Positions 33,770 to 45,290 of a stretch of DNA of 64,000 bases are shown piece by piece. Source of the DNA: Impatiens glandulifera (taxonomy: Eukaryota; Streptophyta; Magnoliopsida; Ericales; Balsaminaceae); NCBI RefSeq assembly GCF_907164915.1, contig NC_061865.1, positions 52,038,587 through 52,102,586 of the forward strand, written 5' to 3'. The notes under the pieces were generated by a model. The model ran no database searches. It saw only the letters and a list, made by a program, of their open reading frames with translations, and was not told where the DNA came from. How positions within the stretch are numbered: position 1 is the first letter of the stretch; every line of letters begins with the position of its first letter. The position numbers and the translations under genes are program-made.

Positions 33770-35940
33770 AGAGAGTTTGCTCTCAAAATGATAATCATAT
33801 TTGACAAGATTTATGTAAGGAGTTGTCAATTTATGTAAATCAAAATAAATAAATAAATAAATAAAATTATACAGGAATTGAGAGTAAACAATAACTCTCA
33901 ATCTTCCTGTTTAATTTGCATTAGCTGCTTTAATTAAATCTGAATTCACAAAGTGTGAATGATGTTTTTCTTATTATTCCACAAATCTTTCAATTTACTC
34001 AGATGTGGCGTTTATGTAAGTATCTATATTATCATAATCAAAATTATTCTATAAAAATTTGTAGCAAAAAATTAATTAAATTAGAATGATCAAATGAGCT
34101 TATCTAAACATGATATTTTGTTTTTTATACTATTTTACTTAATTTGTGACTTCTCATTTTTGTGACTTCTCATACCCCGAAAATGTTTATAAACCGTTTT
34201 GAAAAAATAAATAATAAATTAATTTACATTCCAAATAAATATTTTTTAAATTATTCATTTTATAATGAATTTAATTTTGTTTTTTAAAATTTATTGGTGT
34301 AAATAAACTAACTAAATAAATATAACTTTTTTTATAAACTTTAAAAACTAATTATATAATAATTTTTTGAATATTTTCAAATTTATTACAGTTTAAACTC
34401 GATATTGATAATTTCCAAAAAAAAAAAAAAAAAAAAACTCGATATTGATATAATTTTTTTATGTAACTATATTTTTTGTTAGCTAAATATTATTAAGTAC
34501 TTTATTTTTAATTTTATTTTGAAAATTATGATTATCATGTCATGTCATTTTCACTATTGATATTTAAATATATTAAAAAAATTTAAAATTTAACTTTATC
34601 TCACAACTTCTTCTTACATTAATAAGATAAATAAGTTAGATATTCAAAAGAATTGAAAATAATTTTAATTTTAATTATAAAAAATTTGAACTAAATAATA
34701 GTTAGATGGATGATATTTTTAATTTTAATTACAAAAAAATGTATTCTTAATTTTTAATTATAATAATTAAAAAAATTAATCTTAATATTAAACAAAATAA
34801 ATTTTCATATGATAACATAAACAAGGTAAAAAATTTAATAATAAATAAATATATACTCATCAAACAAATTTTTTTATTTTTCAAATAACTTACATCAAAC
34901 AAGCTTTTAGTTTTTTAAAGGGTTTAAATAAAAAACGAATTTGAGATTTTGGATCTAAATTTGAGAAACAAACATTATGTTTAGTCTCACAATGAAATAA
35001 ACAGAAAAAGACATTTGAATAACAAAATCTATGGAACAACTTAAAGAAAGATATGACTAATAATTTTTAATTAACATTATTAGTTTTTTAAAATATCTTG
35101 AATTGCGCTACTTTTGGAGGTAAAACCAAACCCTTGTCATCCCCATAAACCATCACCATAACTCCTATCTCTTGGTTAATAAGAGAAAGACAGCTATGTT
35201 TCAGCTTAATTTAAGCTTATGTAAATGTTTCTAATTTGTTTTAACTAAAAAATTGAAATTTGCCAAATAGGACAATCAAGTGAATCTCAATTTTTTGAGT
35301 TTGAATTCACACACACAAGGTACACGAAATCAGAGAGGGGTTCTCTCACAGTTTGCCTTGATTACAGCTAGGGCACCAATTGATGTTTTCCACCTATAAC
35401 AAGTCATGATATTCTCTTCTCTATATCAGTTAAACCATATTCAAACATAAAGTTCTTTCTACCAGTTGATCATCATTCAACTGCATATGCTCATATACTG
35501 CAAGAGCTAAGTATTCATCTTCTTCATCCTCCCAGTTTTTGCAATCATTCCCATTATTTGCAACTAGATAAAACTGAAAATAGTAAGTGCCGAATCAAAA
35601 GTTCAAGTTGCTGATGATGGAGTTGGTGATGTTGCTGAAGTTGTTAATGATGGAGCTGGTGTTGTTGCTGATTATTGAGCTGGTGCTGAAGATGTTGGTA
35701 CACATGTTTCCAGTAAATGCAAAAGTTTTGATGAGCCAACAATACTGATGTCCAAAGTTGTAGAAAAATTTATGGTAAAAGACTACAGAGTGCTGGTATT
35801 CAGACGTGTATCCAGCCAAGCATTGACGATATATTACGCAATGGTTTGTTTACTCAAATATTACGAAACAGTCTCAAATGTGAGTCACCTCGACCAACCC
35901 ACAATCCTCAAATCTCATATCGAACAACCTTCAAATATTT
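33770..35940. other. Intergenic, repeat fragments only
   Basis: Positions about 34062-34210 resemble part of the kinase-gene intron at about 43670-43800: TTAGAATGATCAAATGAGCTTATCTA followed by TTACTTAATTTGTG and CTTCTCAT. Positions 35605-35700 hold an imperfect GTTGCTGAAGTTG/GATGGAGCTGGTG repeat. Two overlapping small frames near 35.6-36.1 kb show no family features. Confidence 0.5.
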
Positions 35941-36029
35941 TATTAAAAAGAAATGATATTCTTAACGAAATTCTCACAAAAGCTAAGCCACGAATCCTAC
36001 AGGTAGGAGAGAGAGTAAAAAAAACAATT

Positions 36030-36345
36030 AAAATGAAACTTTTCATTTTCCCTCAAAACCAAGACCCTATTCTTTCTCTCTCTTTTGTTTTATTTTCGCT
36101 AAATTCATCGGACGATTCTATTTTTCATTTTCATCGACTTCTCTTCTGATCGATCGAAATGGTAAGACTTCTTTCGTTTATGAGACGTTTCATTTTTCCC
36201 CAAAACCAAAACCCCCACGACAATCTCTCTTTATCTTTTGTTTCATTTTCCCAAAACTCAACCCACTGACTATCTTACTGAAACGTTTCATCGACTTTTT
36301 CTCTTCTGATCGATCGAAATGGTAAGTCTTTTTTCTTTCTTTCGT
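36030..36345 (+). repeat. Duplicated leader-like module with ATG directly before a splice donor
   Basis: Two copies of about 160 bp each run from TTCATTTTCCC-AAAACC through a CT-rich stretch to GATCGATCGAAATGGTAAG. ATG is at 36159-36161 and 36319-36321, with GTAAG immediately after. A third copy lies on the minus strand of the right arm, with ATG at 38821-38819. The layout resembles a promoter and first exon ending in the start codon, as in many plant ribosomal-protein genes, but no downstream exon was recognised. Confidence 0.55.
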
Positions 36346-36509
36346 TTATCTTCCGTTCGAAATGATTGTCATATCAATATTTATGTTTAACGTTTATGGT
36401 TTAGCTGCTGATCAATCGATTTAGATTAGGGTTGTAAAAGATTTGGATATCAATATTCTATTTTAGCTGCATTTTTGGTTTAGCTACTGAATCAATTTGA
36501 ATTAGAGTT

Positions 36510-36655
36510 GTAAAAAAGAGTCCCGAAACCACTATTTTTGATCCCGAAATCAAAATTTCTGGTCCCGAAATCACTATTTTTAATCCCGAAATTAGCATTT
36601 CGGGGTGATTTCTAGTCCCAAATTTTGTGGGGGTGATTTCGGGCCCCGAAATGAT
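36510..36655 (-). repeat. Short reverse-oriented block of the 21-bp minisatellite
   Basis: About six copies of TCCCGAAATCA(A/C)-type sequence occur here. They are the reverse complement of the right-arm unit and confirm that the minisatellite belongs to the inverted-repeat element. Confidence 0.75.
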
Positions 36656-37489
36656 TTTTATATATAAGAACTTTTATGGCTGTTTCATTAACTGTCATTT
36701 CTTTGGCGTAGACAGTGAAGAATAACAATGATCTATTGGAGAGGTCTGAAGAATAAATTACATTTGAGTTGTGTTGTTGGTTTATTGTAAAGAACATGCA
36801 TATATATATATAATTTTTGTTCAAAGAATTTCAGTAAACTTGATTGTCTTTTCATTGCTCTTTTTCTATATAAAATCTCTAATACAAATGAATGAATAAT
36901 GAATCATATGGACAAAAATGTCATCTCTGATTATAGAGATCATAAAAAGTCCATTAATGGAGAATAAAGAAAAAAATAATTTTAATGAAAAAAAAAAGAG
37001 TGATATGAAGAAGCGTCGCATACTCCCCTGAAAAACACGTTAATTTAGCTTCAATAGACATTAATTGAAAACTCATCAGTTTTTTATTTAGAATTGTTTT
37101 AAAAAAATATATTTGTTTGATTTATGCTATGTAGAAACACTTTTTTGAATATTTTTTAATCTGAAACATTATAATGAAGACTAGAAAATAAAAAATAATT
37201 GAAGACAATATTGTTATACTAGAAATTTACATAATTAAAAACTTTATTTACAATGTTACAATTTGTTCTTTATAGCATATTTAAAATACAACCTATTATA
37301 CATTTTGAGAGATCTTAAATAATCTCATTTCTTCATTAACTTGATCAATAAGAAGATCTGAATTTTCACATGGCCTACAAATTAAATTAACATTACAATA
37401 AGATTATTGGTTTAAAAAAAGAAATAAAATAGCCATAAAAGATCGTATAGAAATCATTTCAGAGTCTGAAATAACCATTTTGGGGCCCG

Positions 37490-38535
37490 AAATCACCATA
37501 AAATGCTGGTTTCGGGACTAGAAATGCTGGTTTCGGAACTAGAAAAGCTGATTTTGGGGCCATAAATGTTGATTTCGGGACCAAAAAAGTTTGTATTATG
37601 ACCAAAAATGCTGGTTTCAGGACCAGAAATGCTGGTTTCGGGATCAGAAAAGCTAGTTTCGGGACCAGAAATGTTTGTTTCGGGACCAGAAATACTTGTT
37701 TCGAAACCAGAAAAGCTGGTTTCGGGACCAGAAAAGTTGGTTTCGAAACTAGAAATGCTGATTTCGGGACCAAAAATGTTGGTTTTGGGACCAGAAATGT
37801 TGGTTTCGGGATCAGAAATGTTGGTTTCGGGACCAGAAATGTTGGTTTTGGGACCAGAAATGCTGGTTTCGGCACCAGAAATGCTGATTTCGGGACAAAA
37901 AAATGCTGGTTTCGGGATCAAAAAAGCTGGTTTCAGGACCAGAAATACTGATTTTGGGACTAGAAATGCTGGTTTTGGGACCAAAAATGCTGGTTTCGGG
38001 ACCAGAAATTATGATTTCAGGACTAGAAATGCTGGTTTTGGGACTAGAAAAGTTGATTTCGGGACTAGAAATGCTGGTTTCGGGATTAGAAAAGTTGATT
38101 TTGAGACTAGAAACGGTGATTTCGGGACCAAAAATGTTGGTTTCAAGACTAGAAAAGCTAGTTTCGGGACCAGAATTACTGGTTTCAATACCAGAAAAGC
38201 TAGTCGGGACTAGGAAAAGTGGTTTCTGGACCAAAAATGTTGGTTTCGAGACTAGAAAAGCTGGTTTCGGGACCAGAAAATCTAGTTTCAGGACCAGAAA
38301 AGCTAGTTTCGAGACCAGAAATACTGTTTTCGGGACTAGAAAATGTGGTTTCGAGACCAGAAATGCTGGTTTCGGGACTAGAAAATTTATTTTCGGGACC
38401 AGAAATGCTAGTTTCGGGATCAGAAATGCTGGTTTCGGAACTAGAAAATGTGGTTTCGGAATTAAAAATGCTGGTTTCGGACTAGAAAATGTGGTTTTGG
38501 GACTAGAAAATGTGGTTTTGGGATTATAAATGTTG
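37490..38535. repeat. 21-bp minisatellite, about 50 copies
   Basis: The unit is close to GGTTTCGGGACCAGAAATGCT. The period is divisible by three and the unit lacks stops in most frames. It therefore produces overlapping open frames on both strands, encoding heptads such as SGPEMLV, GTRNAGF and VPKPAFL. The copies vary independently in all frames, so I see no evidence that any one frame is kept as protein. Confidence 0.9.
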
Positions 38536-39040
38536 GTTTCTTTTTTACAACCCTAATTGAAATTGTTTCTGCAACTAAACCCAAAATGCAGTTAAACCTT
38601 AATCGCTAAATCATAAATCATAAATCATAAACAAATCATCTAAACCCTAATCCCATGCACTAAACCATCAATACTAAACAGATTGGATTATAAAAAGATG
38701 AATACATAGTGTTTTTACCTTGGAGTTGGTGTTGTTTTGTCGGATGGTGAACCTACATCTGCACCAGCCTAAAGATGAAAAGAAGTATGAAACGGAAGAT
38801 AAACGAAAGAAGACTTACCATTTCGATCGATCGAAAGAGAAGTCGATAAAAAATGAAAGAAGAGAATCGCCGGTAGATTTAGGGGAAATGAAACGAAAGA
38901 GAAAGAGAGAGAAAGATATTTTTGGTTTTGGGGGGAAATAAAATGTTTTAATTTATTTTATTTTTTCTGTCTCTCTCTCCTACCCAATTAGTGGTCTTAC
39001 TTTCGTTAACATTTCATTGAGTTTATCATTTCTCTTTATT

Positions 39041-39920
39041 AAATTTCTGATTAAATTACTGTTTTATTCCTTATTAAATTTCTTTTATATTATATTTTTT
39101 ATTTAGGCTAAATATTAAACTAAATTTGAGTGATAAAATAAAAACAAAACCCTTAAAATAATCAAAAAAAAATAAAACTTTTGTTTTGAGATGGATTGTT
39201 TTGCCATATAGATGAAGGCCTTCTATTCTCGAAAACACTATCATAATATATATATATATATATATATAATAAAAAATATATCTTATTTTTTTATTAAGTT
39301 AATCAACCACCGTTAATAAAGAAATAAACTTTTTCACAAGGAAAAAATTGATTTTTTTTAAAAAACAATCTTTATTTATTACAACCTCTTAAATATAGAA
39401 GTATAAAATAAAACTCTCCTATATACACAAAATAACGTTTTAAAATATAATATATAAACATGTTTAATAAAATAATACGATTTTCTTGTGAAAATGTAAT
39501 TATTGGTTAATTGACTAATTCTTAATTTTCATGGGTCTTAAACAAAAAAAAAATACAATTAGTTATAGTGTATAAAACAAAAAGTCAATGAAATAAATTT
39601 TAAAAATAAATAATAATGACAGATATTGATAGAGAGAAATATGATTAGTGATAACCACTTTAATTAAACATCAAGATCATGTGAGCTCGTTTGATTTAAG
39701 ATTTTTTAAGTTGTTTTAAAAAGTTTTAAAAAATATTCTATATCACATAACTATAGTTCTATTCATCAAACTCTTTAATTTAATAATTAAAATACTAAAA
39801 TATATTTATTATACTCTTATTAATTTTAAATACAAAATTTATTCATTTATCTTAAATAAATTTTAAATAATCCATTTCCTTATAAATATATTTTTTTCAT
39901 CTCATAATGTGACAATTCAT
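39041..39920. other. AT-rich intergenic, no gene
   Basis: It contains a (TA)n tract at about 39247-39268. At 39686-39900 there is a Tourist-MITE-like left end, GAGCTCGTTTGATTTAAGATT, with no clear right end. Confidence 0.5.
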
Positions 39921-40990
39921 TAGCATAATTTAACACGATAATGATATGAAACGTCACAATACAATATTATTTCATTCGGATTGTGTATTGGACACGACAC
40001 AAGCACAAAACGACACGATCACGACACGATTATTAATTGACACGATTACGAGTCAGCACGACACAAACACAACACGATATAATCACAATTTTATAAATGA
40101 TTCAAAATAAAGGCAACTAATCAAATGACTTAAGCGTTTTTTTTTTAAATTATGTTTTATAGTTTGGTTCATGGATACATGTGAGAAAGAACCACCCAAA
40201 TTGCAGGTGCTCTACTACAAACTATTGATTTTAAAAAATATGAATTTTACATTTTTATTTACAACTGTCCAAATTTTATCTATGTGTCTTATGCACTAAC
40301 CTAATTCATATTCTAGATCTAAGGCATACTTATAATTTCGTTAATGTGCAATATAAAAAAAACGTTAAATTAGTAAAGAAATGTACTTGTGGATTGTGAG
40401 TGAATATGAAAAAGTAAAATATAAATGTTAATTTTCAAATTATTAGTAAAAAATATGTTTGAATCAATCTAACTAAATATGTATGGCAAAAATTCAAAAT
40501 TATTTCCATTTGAAACATTGATATATTTAATTTTTATATATACAATTTTATTTAAAATAATTTTTTTTTTCAGTTTAAAGTGTTTTTTTGAATAGATTGA
40601 ATATATGTTAAAATTATTTACATGTCACAACTCAAACACGATTTAGTACCACACACAAGTTAAAAAGATACAAATCACCATAATATTTTAAGTGGGTCAA
40701 GACGTAACATCACACGCATAAAACGGGCATCGACCCAACACGATTGGATCGACACGATTATGAGCTCTAGTCTGAAAGACACGACATGCGAATTTAAGTA
40801 CGAGTTAACACGACACGAATAAGCTTGTGGTTGTGGACACAAATTAACACTACACGTACGAATGAGTCTGTGGATCATGATATTTTAATTGGGCCAAAAC
40901 ATAATACGACACGCATGAGAATGATATTAGACACAATTAAAAATCTAACACGACTTGTCCGAGTCAAATACAACTGTTTGGCCATGATGT
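39920..40990. repeat. ACACGACACG-rich dispersed element fragments
   Basis: Two clusters, 39930-40080 and 40625-40990, are rich in ACACGACACGA, CGACACGATTA and AACACGATT motifs, separated by AT-rich sequence. This motif style is common in non-autonomous hAT elements of eudicots. The right end reads TGGCCATGATGTCATCTCTA. Ends and target duplications were not resolved. Confidence 0.4.
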
Positions 40991-41204
40991 CATCTCTAAA
41001 TATATTGTTTCATTATATCATAAAACATTGCATTACAAATCATTTTTAATAATATATATTCAATATTTTAATTTGATTATTTTTTTATAAAATAAAATGT
41101 AATAAAATATTTTGAAACTAATTAATATTTGTTGAAGTTTTGAATTTTAGGATTTTTTGGGTATTTTTTAAAAGTTTAATGTTCATTCTGTCTCTAAATA
41201 TATG

Positions 41205-42076
41205 CAGGCCAGGCTCGGAGGGGTAGGCAGCCTAGGCTACGGCCTAGGACCAAAAAGGGGTCCATTTTTTTTTATATATGCTAGGTATTAGTAAGAATTT
41301 TTAGTTTCTTATTCTTTAATTTTTTTTTATTATGTTAGATTTTTTGGCCCATGGCTCTATAGCCCAAATAGAGAAACAAACTAACAATATCAGAACAAAA
41401 AAATGAAAACCCTACTGTCTGTCTCACTGTCTGTCTCTCTCAGTCTCTGTATCCTACATCGACAACGAAACTCACAACGAAACCGACAACGAAACCGACA
41501 AAAAAATAATTTCGACGGTGACTCTGTTTCGCTGGGTTGAGCCTTGAGGTAAGGTTTAACCATTAAAAGTGAAAATTCAACATCAGAGTTTGATTGTTAT
41601 TTATTTTTATGCTTTATTTTGAGATTGTGTATTTGTGTGTTTTGAAATTGTGTATTACGTTGTGTTTTGAAATTCTTGATTTTGTAATGTCAATAGATTG
41701 CTATCATAATGTCTCTATTGTATATCGAATTTTACTAACATTGCATGTTACGGTAGCTTCTGCTGAAAGAAGTTTTTCTAAGTTAAAATTATTGAAAAAT
41801 TATCTAAGATCTTCGATGTCTCAAGATAGATTGAATGGACTTGCTATTTTATGTATTGAAAAAGATTTTTTGGAATATATTGATTACGATACAATTATCA
41901 ATGATTTTGTATCTAAAAATGCAAGAAGAAGTCACTTTCGTTGACAATTTATGTTGCATCTTTGTAGATATTGGAAGGTTATTGAAGATCAACGGTGAAA
42001 CACAAGTGAAGTTTATGCGTAGGGCCCCAATTTCGTGATTTCGTCTAAGGCCTAAAAAATCTCAGGAACGACACTG
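41205..42076 (+). mobile_element. Internally deleted hAT transposon (872 bp)
   Basis: The left end is CAGGCCAGGCTCGGAGG. The right end reads in reverse CAGTGTCGTTCCTGAGA, a degenerate inverted pair. AATATATG (41197-41204) and ACTATATG (42077-42084) form an 8-bp target duplication with one change. The inner ends carry GGTAGGCAGCCTAGGC and GGGCCCCAATTTCG, text I associate with Ac-like hAT elements. Most of the transposase has been lost. Confidence 0.75.
41594..41944 (+). pseudogene. hAT transposase C-terminal remnant
   Basis: From about residue 35 of this frame, the sequence VASAERSFSKLKLLKNYLRS followed by QDRLNGLAILCIEKDFL and FVSKNARR is the hAT C-terminal dimerisation region, as found in the TTF-type/ZMYM1-like transposases of plants. 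The BED finger and the catalytic core are absent. The N-terminal 30 residues are low-complexity and not homologous. It is a broken copy with no independent activity, inside the deleted element. Confidence 0.85.
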
Positions 42077-42084
42077 ACTATATG

Positions 42085-42584
42085 AGATAGAAAGGTCAAG
42101 GGTTAATTGCATCTGAAAGCGCATTAAGTTTAAGCGAGGGTGTGACTGTGGGTGTCGTGTTAGTTCTCCTTTAATTTAATAAAGAATGATATTTTGTATT
42201 TTTGAAGATTGATGAAAATAGATGAAGGGAAAAGAAGGAAAATATTGAATTTTAAATAAAAATTCCAAAAATCCTAATATCAAACAAGCTCTAGATTAAT
42301 ATTTTTTATTTTATGTATATATTATTTATAAATGTTAAAATGAAGGATAATTTCAAATAAACACAATATTCATATGAGTTAGTTGACTTATTGCATTTTA
42401 AATTATGATAACTTATATAGAACCAAACACGACCTTAACTTTGAAAGTTCTTCATATGGTTTAGTTGACTTATTACATTCCAACAATTTAAAAGAAAGAA
42501 CACGATCCAAGATCAAAACTTGTACACACATCTGAATACCTAATCCCTCTATCTCTCATCTGAGTTTCTTCAATTGATGCGAAA
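42085..42584. promoter_or_regulatory. Upstream region of the kinase gene
   Basis: About 500 bp between the hAT remnant and the ATG. The only TATA-like candidate is CTTATATAGAACC near 42412-42424, 160 bases from the ATG. A repeated sentence, GTTAGTTGACTTATTGCATT / GTTTAGTTGACTTATTACATT, lies at about 42377 and 42459. Confidence 0.4.
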
Positions 42585-44577
42585 ATGGCGAAAAGTTGTT
42601 CGGTGAAGATGATCGGATTCGAGGAGGTGATGAATTCTCCTGGAAAAGTGCTTGGAAGAGGAAACTTTGGGACAACTTACAGAGCAGTTTTAGGGACATG
42701 GAATGGGTTTGTTGTGGCTGCAAAGATGCTAAGAGATGATTGTGTTCATGAAAATGAATTTAGAGAAAGAGTGGAGAGGATGGGGAAGATGATTCATGAG
42801 AATCTTCTTCCTCTTACAGCTTATTCTCATGGAATGAACAGATGGCTTCTCTTGTTTGAGTATATGCCTAATGGAAGCGTTTGTGATCATTTGCATGGTA
42901 TGTTAATATAACTTCATCTTTCTTTAATTCTCCTTAATTTTTGTTTGGTTTAGATTGATTACAAAGTAAGATGTAGTTTGAATAGATACAAGTTTAATCA
43001 AGTTAATCCACTAGGGTAGTAGGGTCTTACCTAAGAAATCATAAGAAATCATATGTTTAAGGTTCGATTCTTGTTAAAATAATATGATTAAACGGGCACA
43101 GTGACTATAGGGATTTTGATAGTCACGGGTCACAAAAAAAGTATCAAGGTAGAATAGAAAATATCAAATGAGAATTTAAAACAATGTTGAATTCATCGAG
43201 GATAAGATTAACGTTGTAAAAAGATCATAGCCTGACATGAATCTTGAAGCCCTCGCCTTGATTAGAATTTTAGTCTTTCATTTAGATAGTTAATTAAAAG
43301 TTAGGTTAATTTAAAAGGAAATTTGTAGAAATATACTCATATAACTTTCTTACTTAAGAAATCATAGATTTCAGGTTCAATTCTCATTAAAAAAAATAAT
43401 AATATGAATAATCGGGATCTTGTTCTTATAAATTTTGATAGTCACCAGATTCAAAAAAATACCAAGGTAGATTAGAAAATATCAAATGAGAATATAAAAC
43501 AATGTTGAAATCATGAAAGATAAGGTTAAAGTTGTCAAAAGAACCTAGCTCAAAATGAATCTCGAAGCCCTCGCCTTGATACGAATTTTAGTAATTCTTT
43601 TTAATAGTTATAAAATAAGGTTAATTTAAAATAAAATAAGTAGAATTAACATAAAGAAATATTAGTAGCAACAAATTTAATTAAATTAGAATGATCAAAT
43701 GAGCTTATCTACACATTTAAGGTTGTTAACATGATGTTTTGTCTATTTTTTTTTTTGTTATTTTTTACTTTTACTTAATTTGTGGCTTCTCATGACTTGC
43801 ATACTTTTTGTAGACAAATAAAAAAATAAATCTCATTTTTTTTAAACATCAAATTGCCATGAAAAGAACCATGGATTTGGAAACCCTTGCCCTCTTGATT
43901 TGGTTTTTAGTTTTTCTTTTGTGGAAATAACCAAAATAAATAACATTTTGAGATATGTTTTCCTTGACTAACAATTAGTTTTTAATGTTAATGTTTATAA
44001 AGGGAATGAAGATGCAGATATAAATCCTCTTCCTCTTAGTTGGGAAGTTCGAAGTAGAATTGCCTACAAAGTTGCTAGGGCAATAGAATACCTTCATTCT
44101 CAAGGCCCTGATTTTTGTCATGGTAATCTTAAGTCGTCTAACATATTCCTCACTCGAATATACGAGGCTAAGGTCTCGGAGTATGGTATAGGTCATCTTA
44201 TCTCCCCAGTGACTAAGGCCTATCATATTTGGGGTTGTTCTGCTCCGGAGATGAAAAATGCTCGTGATATCTCTCAAAAGACCGATGTCTATAGTTTCGG
44301 AGTTTTGCTCTTGGAACTATTGTCCGGTTTGGCTCCACTTTTTGCCCTTATGAATAAGAAAGGTGTGGACTTGCCAAAGTGGGTGAGGTCCATTGTCACT
44401 GACAAGCCTAGTTTTGTTGTGTTTGATCAAAGATTGCCTAAGAGTAAACTAGTGGAGGATCAAATGGTTCAAATGTTACAACTCGGTATTTATTGTACAT
44501 TCCAATCTCCAAACAAGCGGCCATCGATGAAAATCTTGGCGGAAAAGATCAAAGACATTTGTCAATTCACCTCATGA
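42585..44577 (+). CDS. LRR-III-type receptor-kinase-like cytoplasmic pseudokinase, 295 aa
   Basis: Exons 42585-42897 and 44003-44577 join in frame through GT-AG borders (888 nt). The product is a kinase domain only, with no signal peptide, LRRs or transmembrane segment. Its closest style is the RKL1/RLK902 group of LRR-RLK subfamily III, shown by VLGRGNFGTTY, HENLLPLTAY, EYLHSQG, NLKSSNI, KTDVYSFGVLLLELLSG and GVDLPKWVRSIV. The glycine loop (G24-x-G26-x-x-G29) and ATP lysine K47 are present. The catalytic loop reads H144-G-N146, with Asp replaced by Asn, and the DFG site reads E164-Y-G166. Transfer activity is therefore unlikely, which is common in this subfamily. APE is kept (185-187). The activation segment is shortened. 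It is probably a cytosolic scaffold or decoy, or a truncated duplicate. The intron contains duplicated repeat sequence. Confidence 0.9.
42960..43640. repeat. Duplicated about 330-bp repeat inside the kinase intron (SINE-like)
   Basis: Two copies, about 43010-43335 and 43340-43640, share AAGAAATCATA, an AGGTTCGATTCT box B-like motif, GATTTTGATAGTCAC, AGAAAATATCAAATGAGAAT, AAAACAATGTTGAA and GAAGCCCTCGCCTTGAT in order. The box B motif suggests a tRNA-derived head. Confidence 0.7.
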
Positions 44578-44814
44578 AATATATGGAGAAAGTATGAATG
44601 TTTTGTTCATAGACGATGATGGTGATCAAAACTCTAAAGACTTGGTTATAATTAGGTCAAAATAGGCTCATATGTAAATTTTAAAAAATTATAATAATAC
44701 TGTTATTTTTAATATTCATTTTTAAGTTTTCTTTATACGTAATGGATGATGCAAGTTTACAGCAAAATACAAACATATAATGTTAAAATAAAAACGAAAA
44801 AAAAAAACCTATTA
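44578..44814. other. Kinase gene 3' flank
   Basis: The presumed 3' untranslated region, AT-rich, with no other feature. Confidence 0.45.
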
Positions 44815-45290
44815 TCCCCTCTTCTAGTATAGCGATAATGATCCTCCTTCTAGTCTAACGGCAATAAAGGGTGAATACTAACCCTAATGGGGTTCGAGCC
44901 CGTCAGGCGACAAGTTCTGTGTCTGGTTAAATGATTAAGTGTGTTTGCGGTTAAATACTTAATTCGTTGTCCCATTTTTTTTAGTATAGCGATAACAAGA
45001 GGTGAAAATTCGCAGCCTCCTTGCGAGGTCTTGGGTTCAAGCTCGTCAGGTGACAAGTTTTGCGTCTGGTTAAATGTTTAAATGTGTTTGCGGGCTATGT
45101 ACTTAACCCCCTTATAATCACATTTTTTATCTCCTCTTCCAACCTAGCGGCAATAAGAGGTGAATATCCTCAGCTTTTTTAGATGTCCTGAGTTGGAGCT
45201 CGTCAGGCGATAAATTCTGAATTTAGTTAAATGGTTAAGTGTGTTTGCAGGTTATGTATGTGTTTAACTCTTTATTGATACATTTTTTTT
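44815..45290 (+). mobile_element. Tandem tRNA-derived SINE, three units
   Basis: Units begin near 44840, 44983 and 45133 with TCTAGTCTAACGGCAATAA-like box A sequence. A box B follows (GGGGTTCGAGCCCGTCAGG; GGGTTCAAGCTCGTCAGG; GAGTTGGAGCTCGTCAGG). Next come GCGACAAGTTCTG, CTGGTTAAATG, TAAGTGTGTTTGCGG and a TACTTAA end with a T run. Box B decays from unit one to unit three. Confidence 0.7.

Larger units (their letters stand above)
35941..39040. mobile_element. Large inverted-repeat (foldback/MULE-like) element, about 3.1 kb
   Basis: The left arm (about 35941-36660) and right arm (about 37440-39040, inverted) share many blocks in mirrored order. These are AGAAATGATA, TTAACGAAA, GTAGGAGAGAGAG, CCCC-AAAACCAAAA, ATCGACTTCTC, GATCGATCGAAATGGTAAG, CTTTCGTTTATCTTCCG, GTTGTAAAAAAGA and the minisatellite itself in opposite orientation. 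The arms differ in length because each holds different tandem expansions. No transposase is seen, and the exact ends and target duplication are not resolved. Long arms of this kind fit Mutator-like or foldback elements. Confidence 0.7.

Noticed and set aside
35748..36149. A 133-codon plus-strand frame
   Set aside because: It runs from unique sequence into the inverted-repeat element, and its composition and lack of domains argue against a gene.
37459..38529. Several open frames of 88-208 codons on both strands
   Set aside because: They all arise from a 21-bp repeat whose length is divisible by three. No frame is better preserved than the others and no domain is present.
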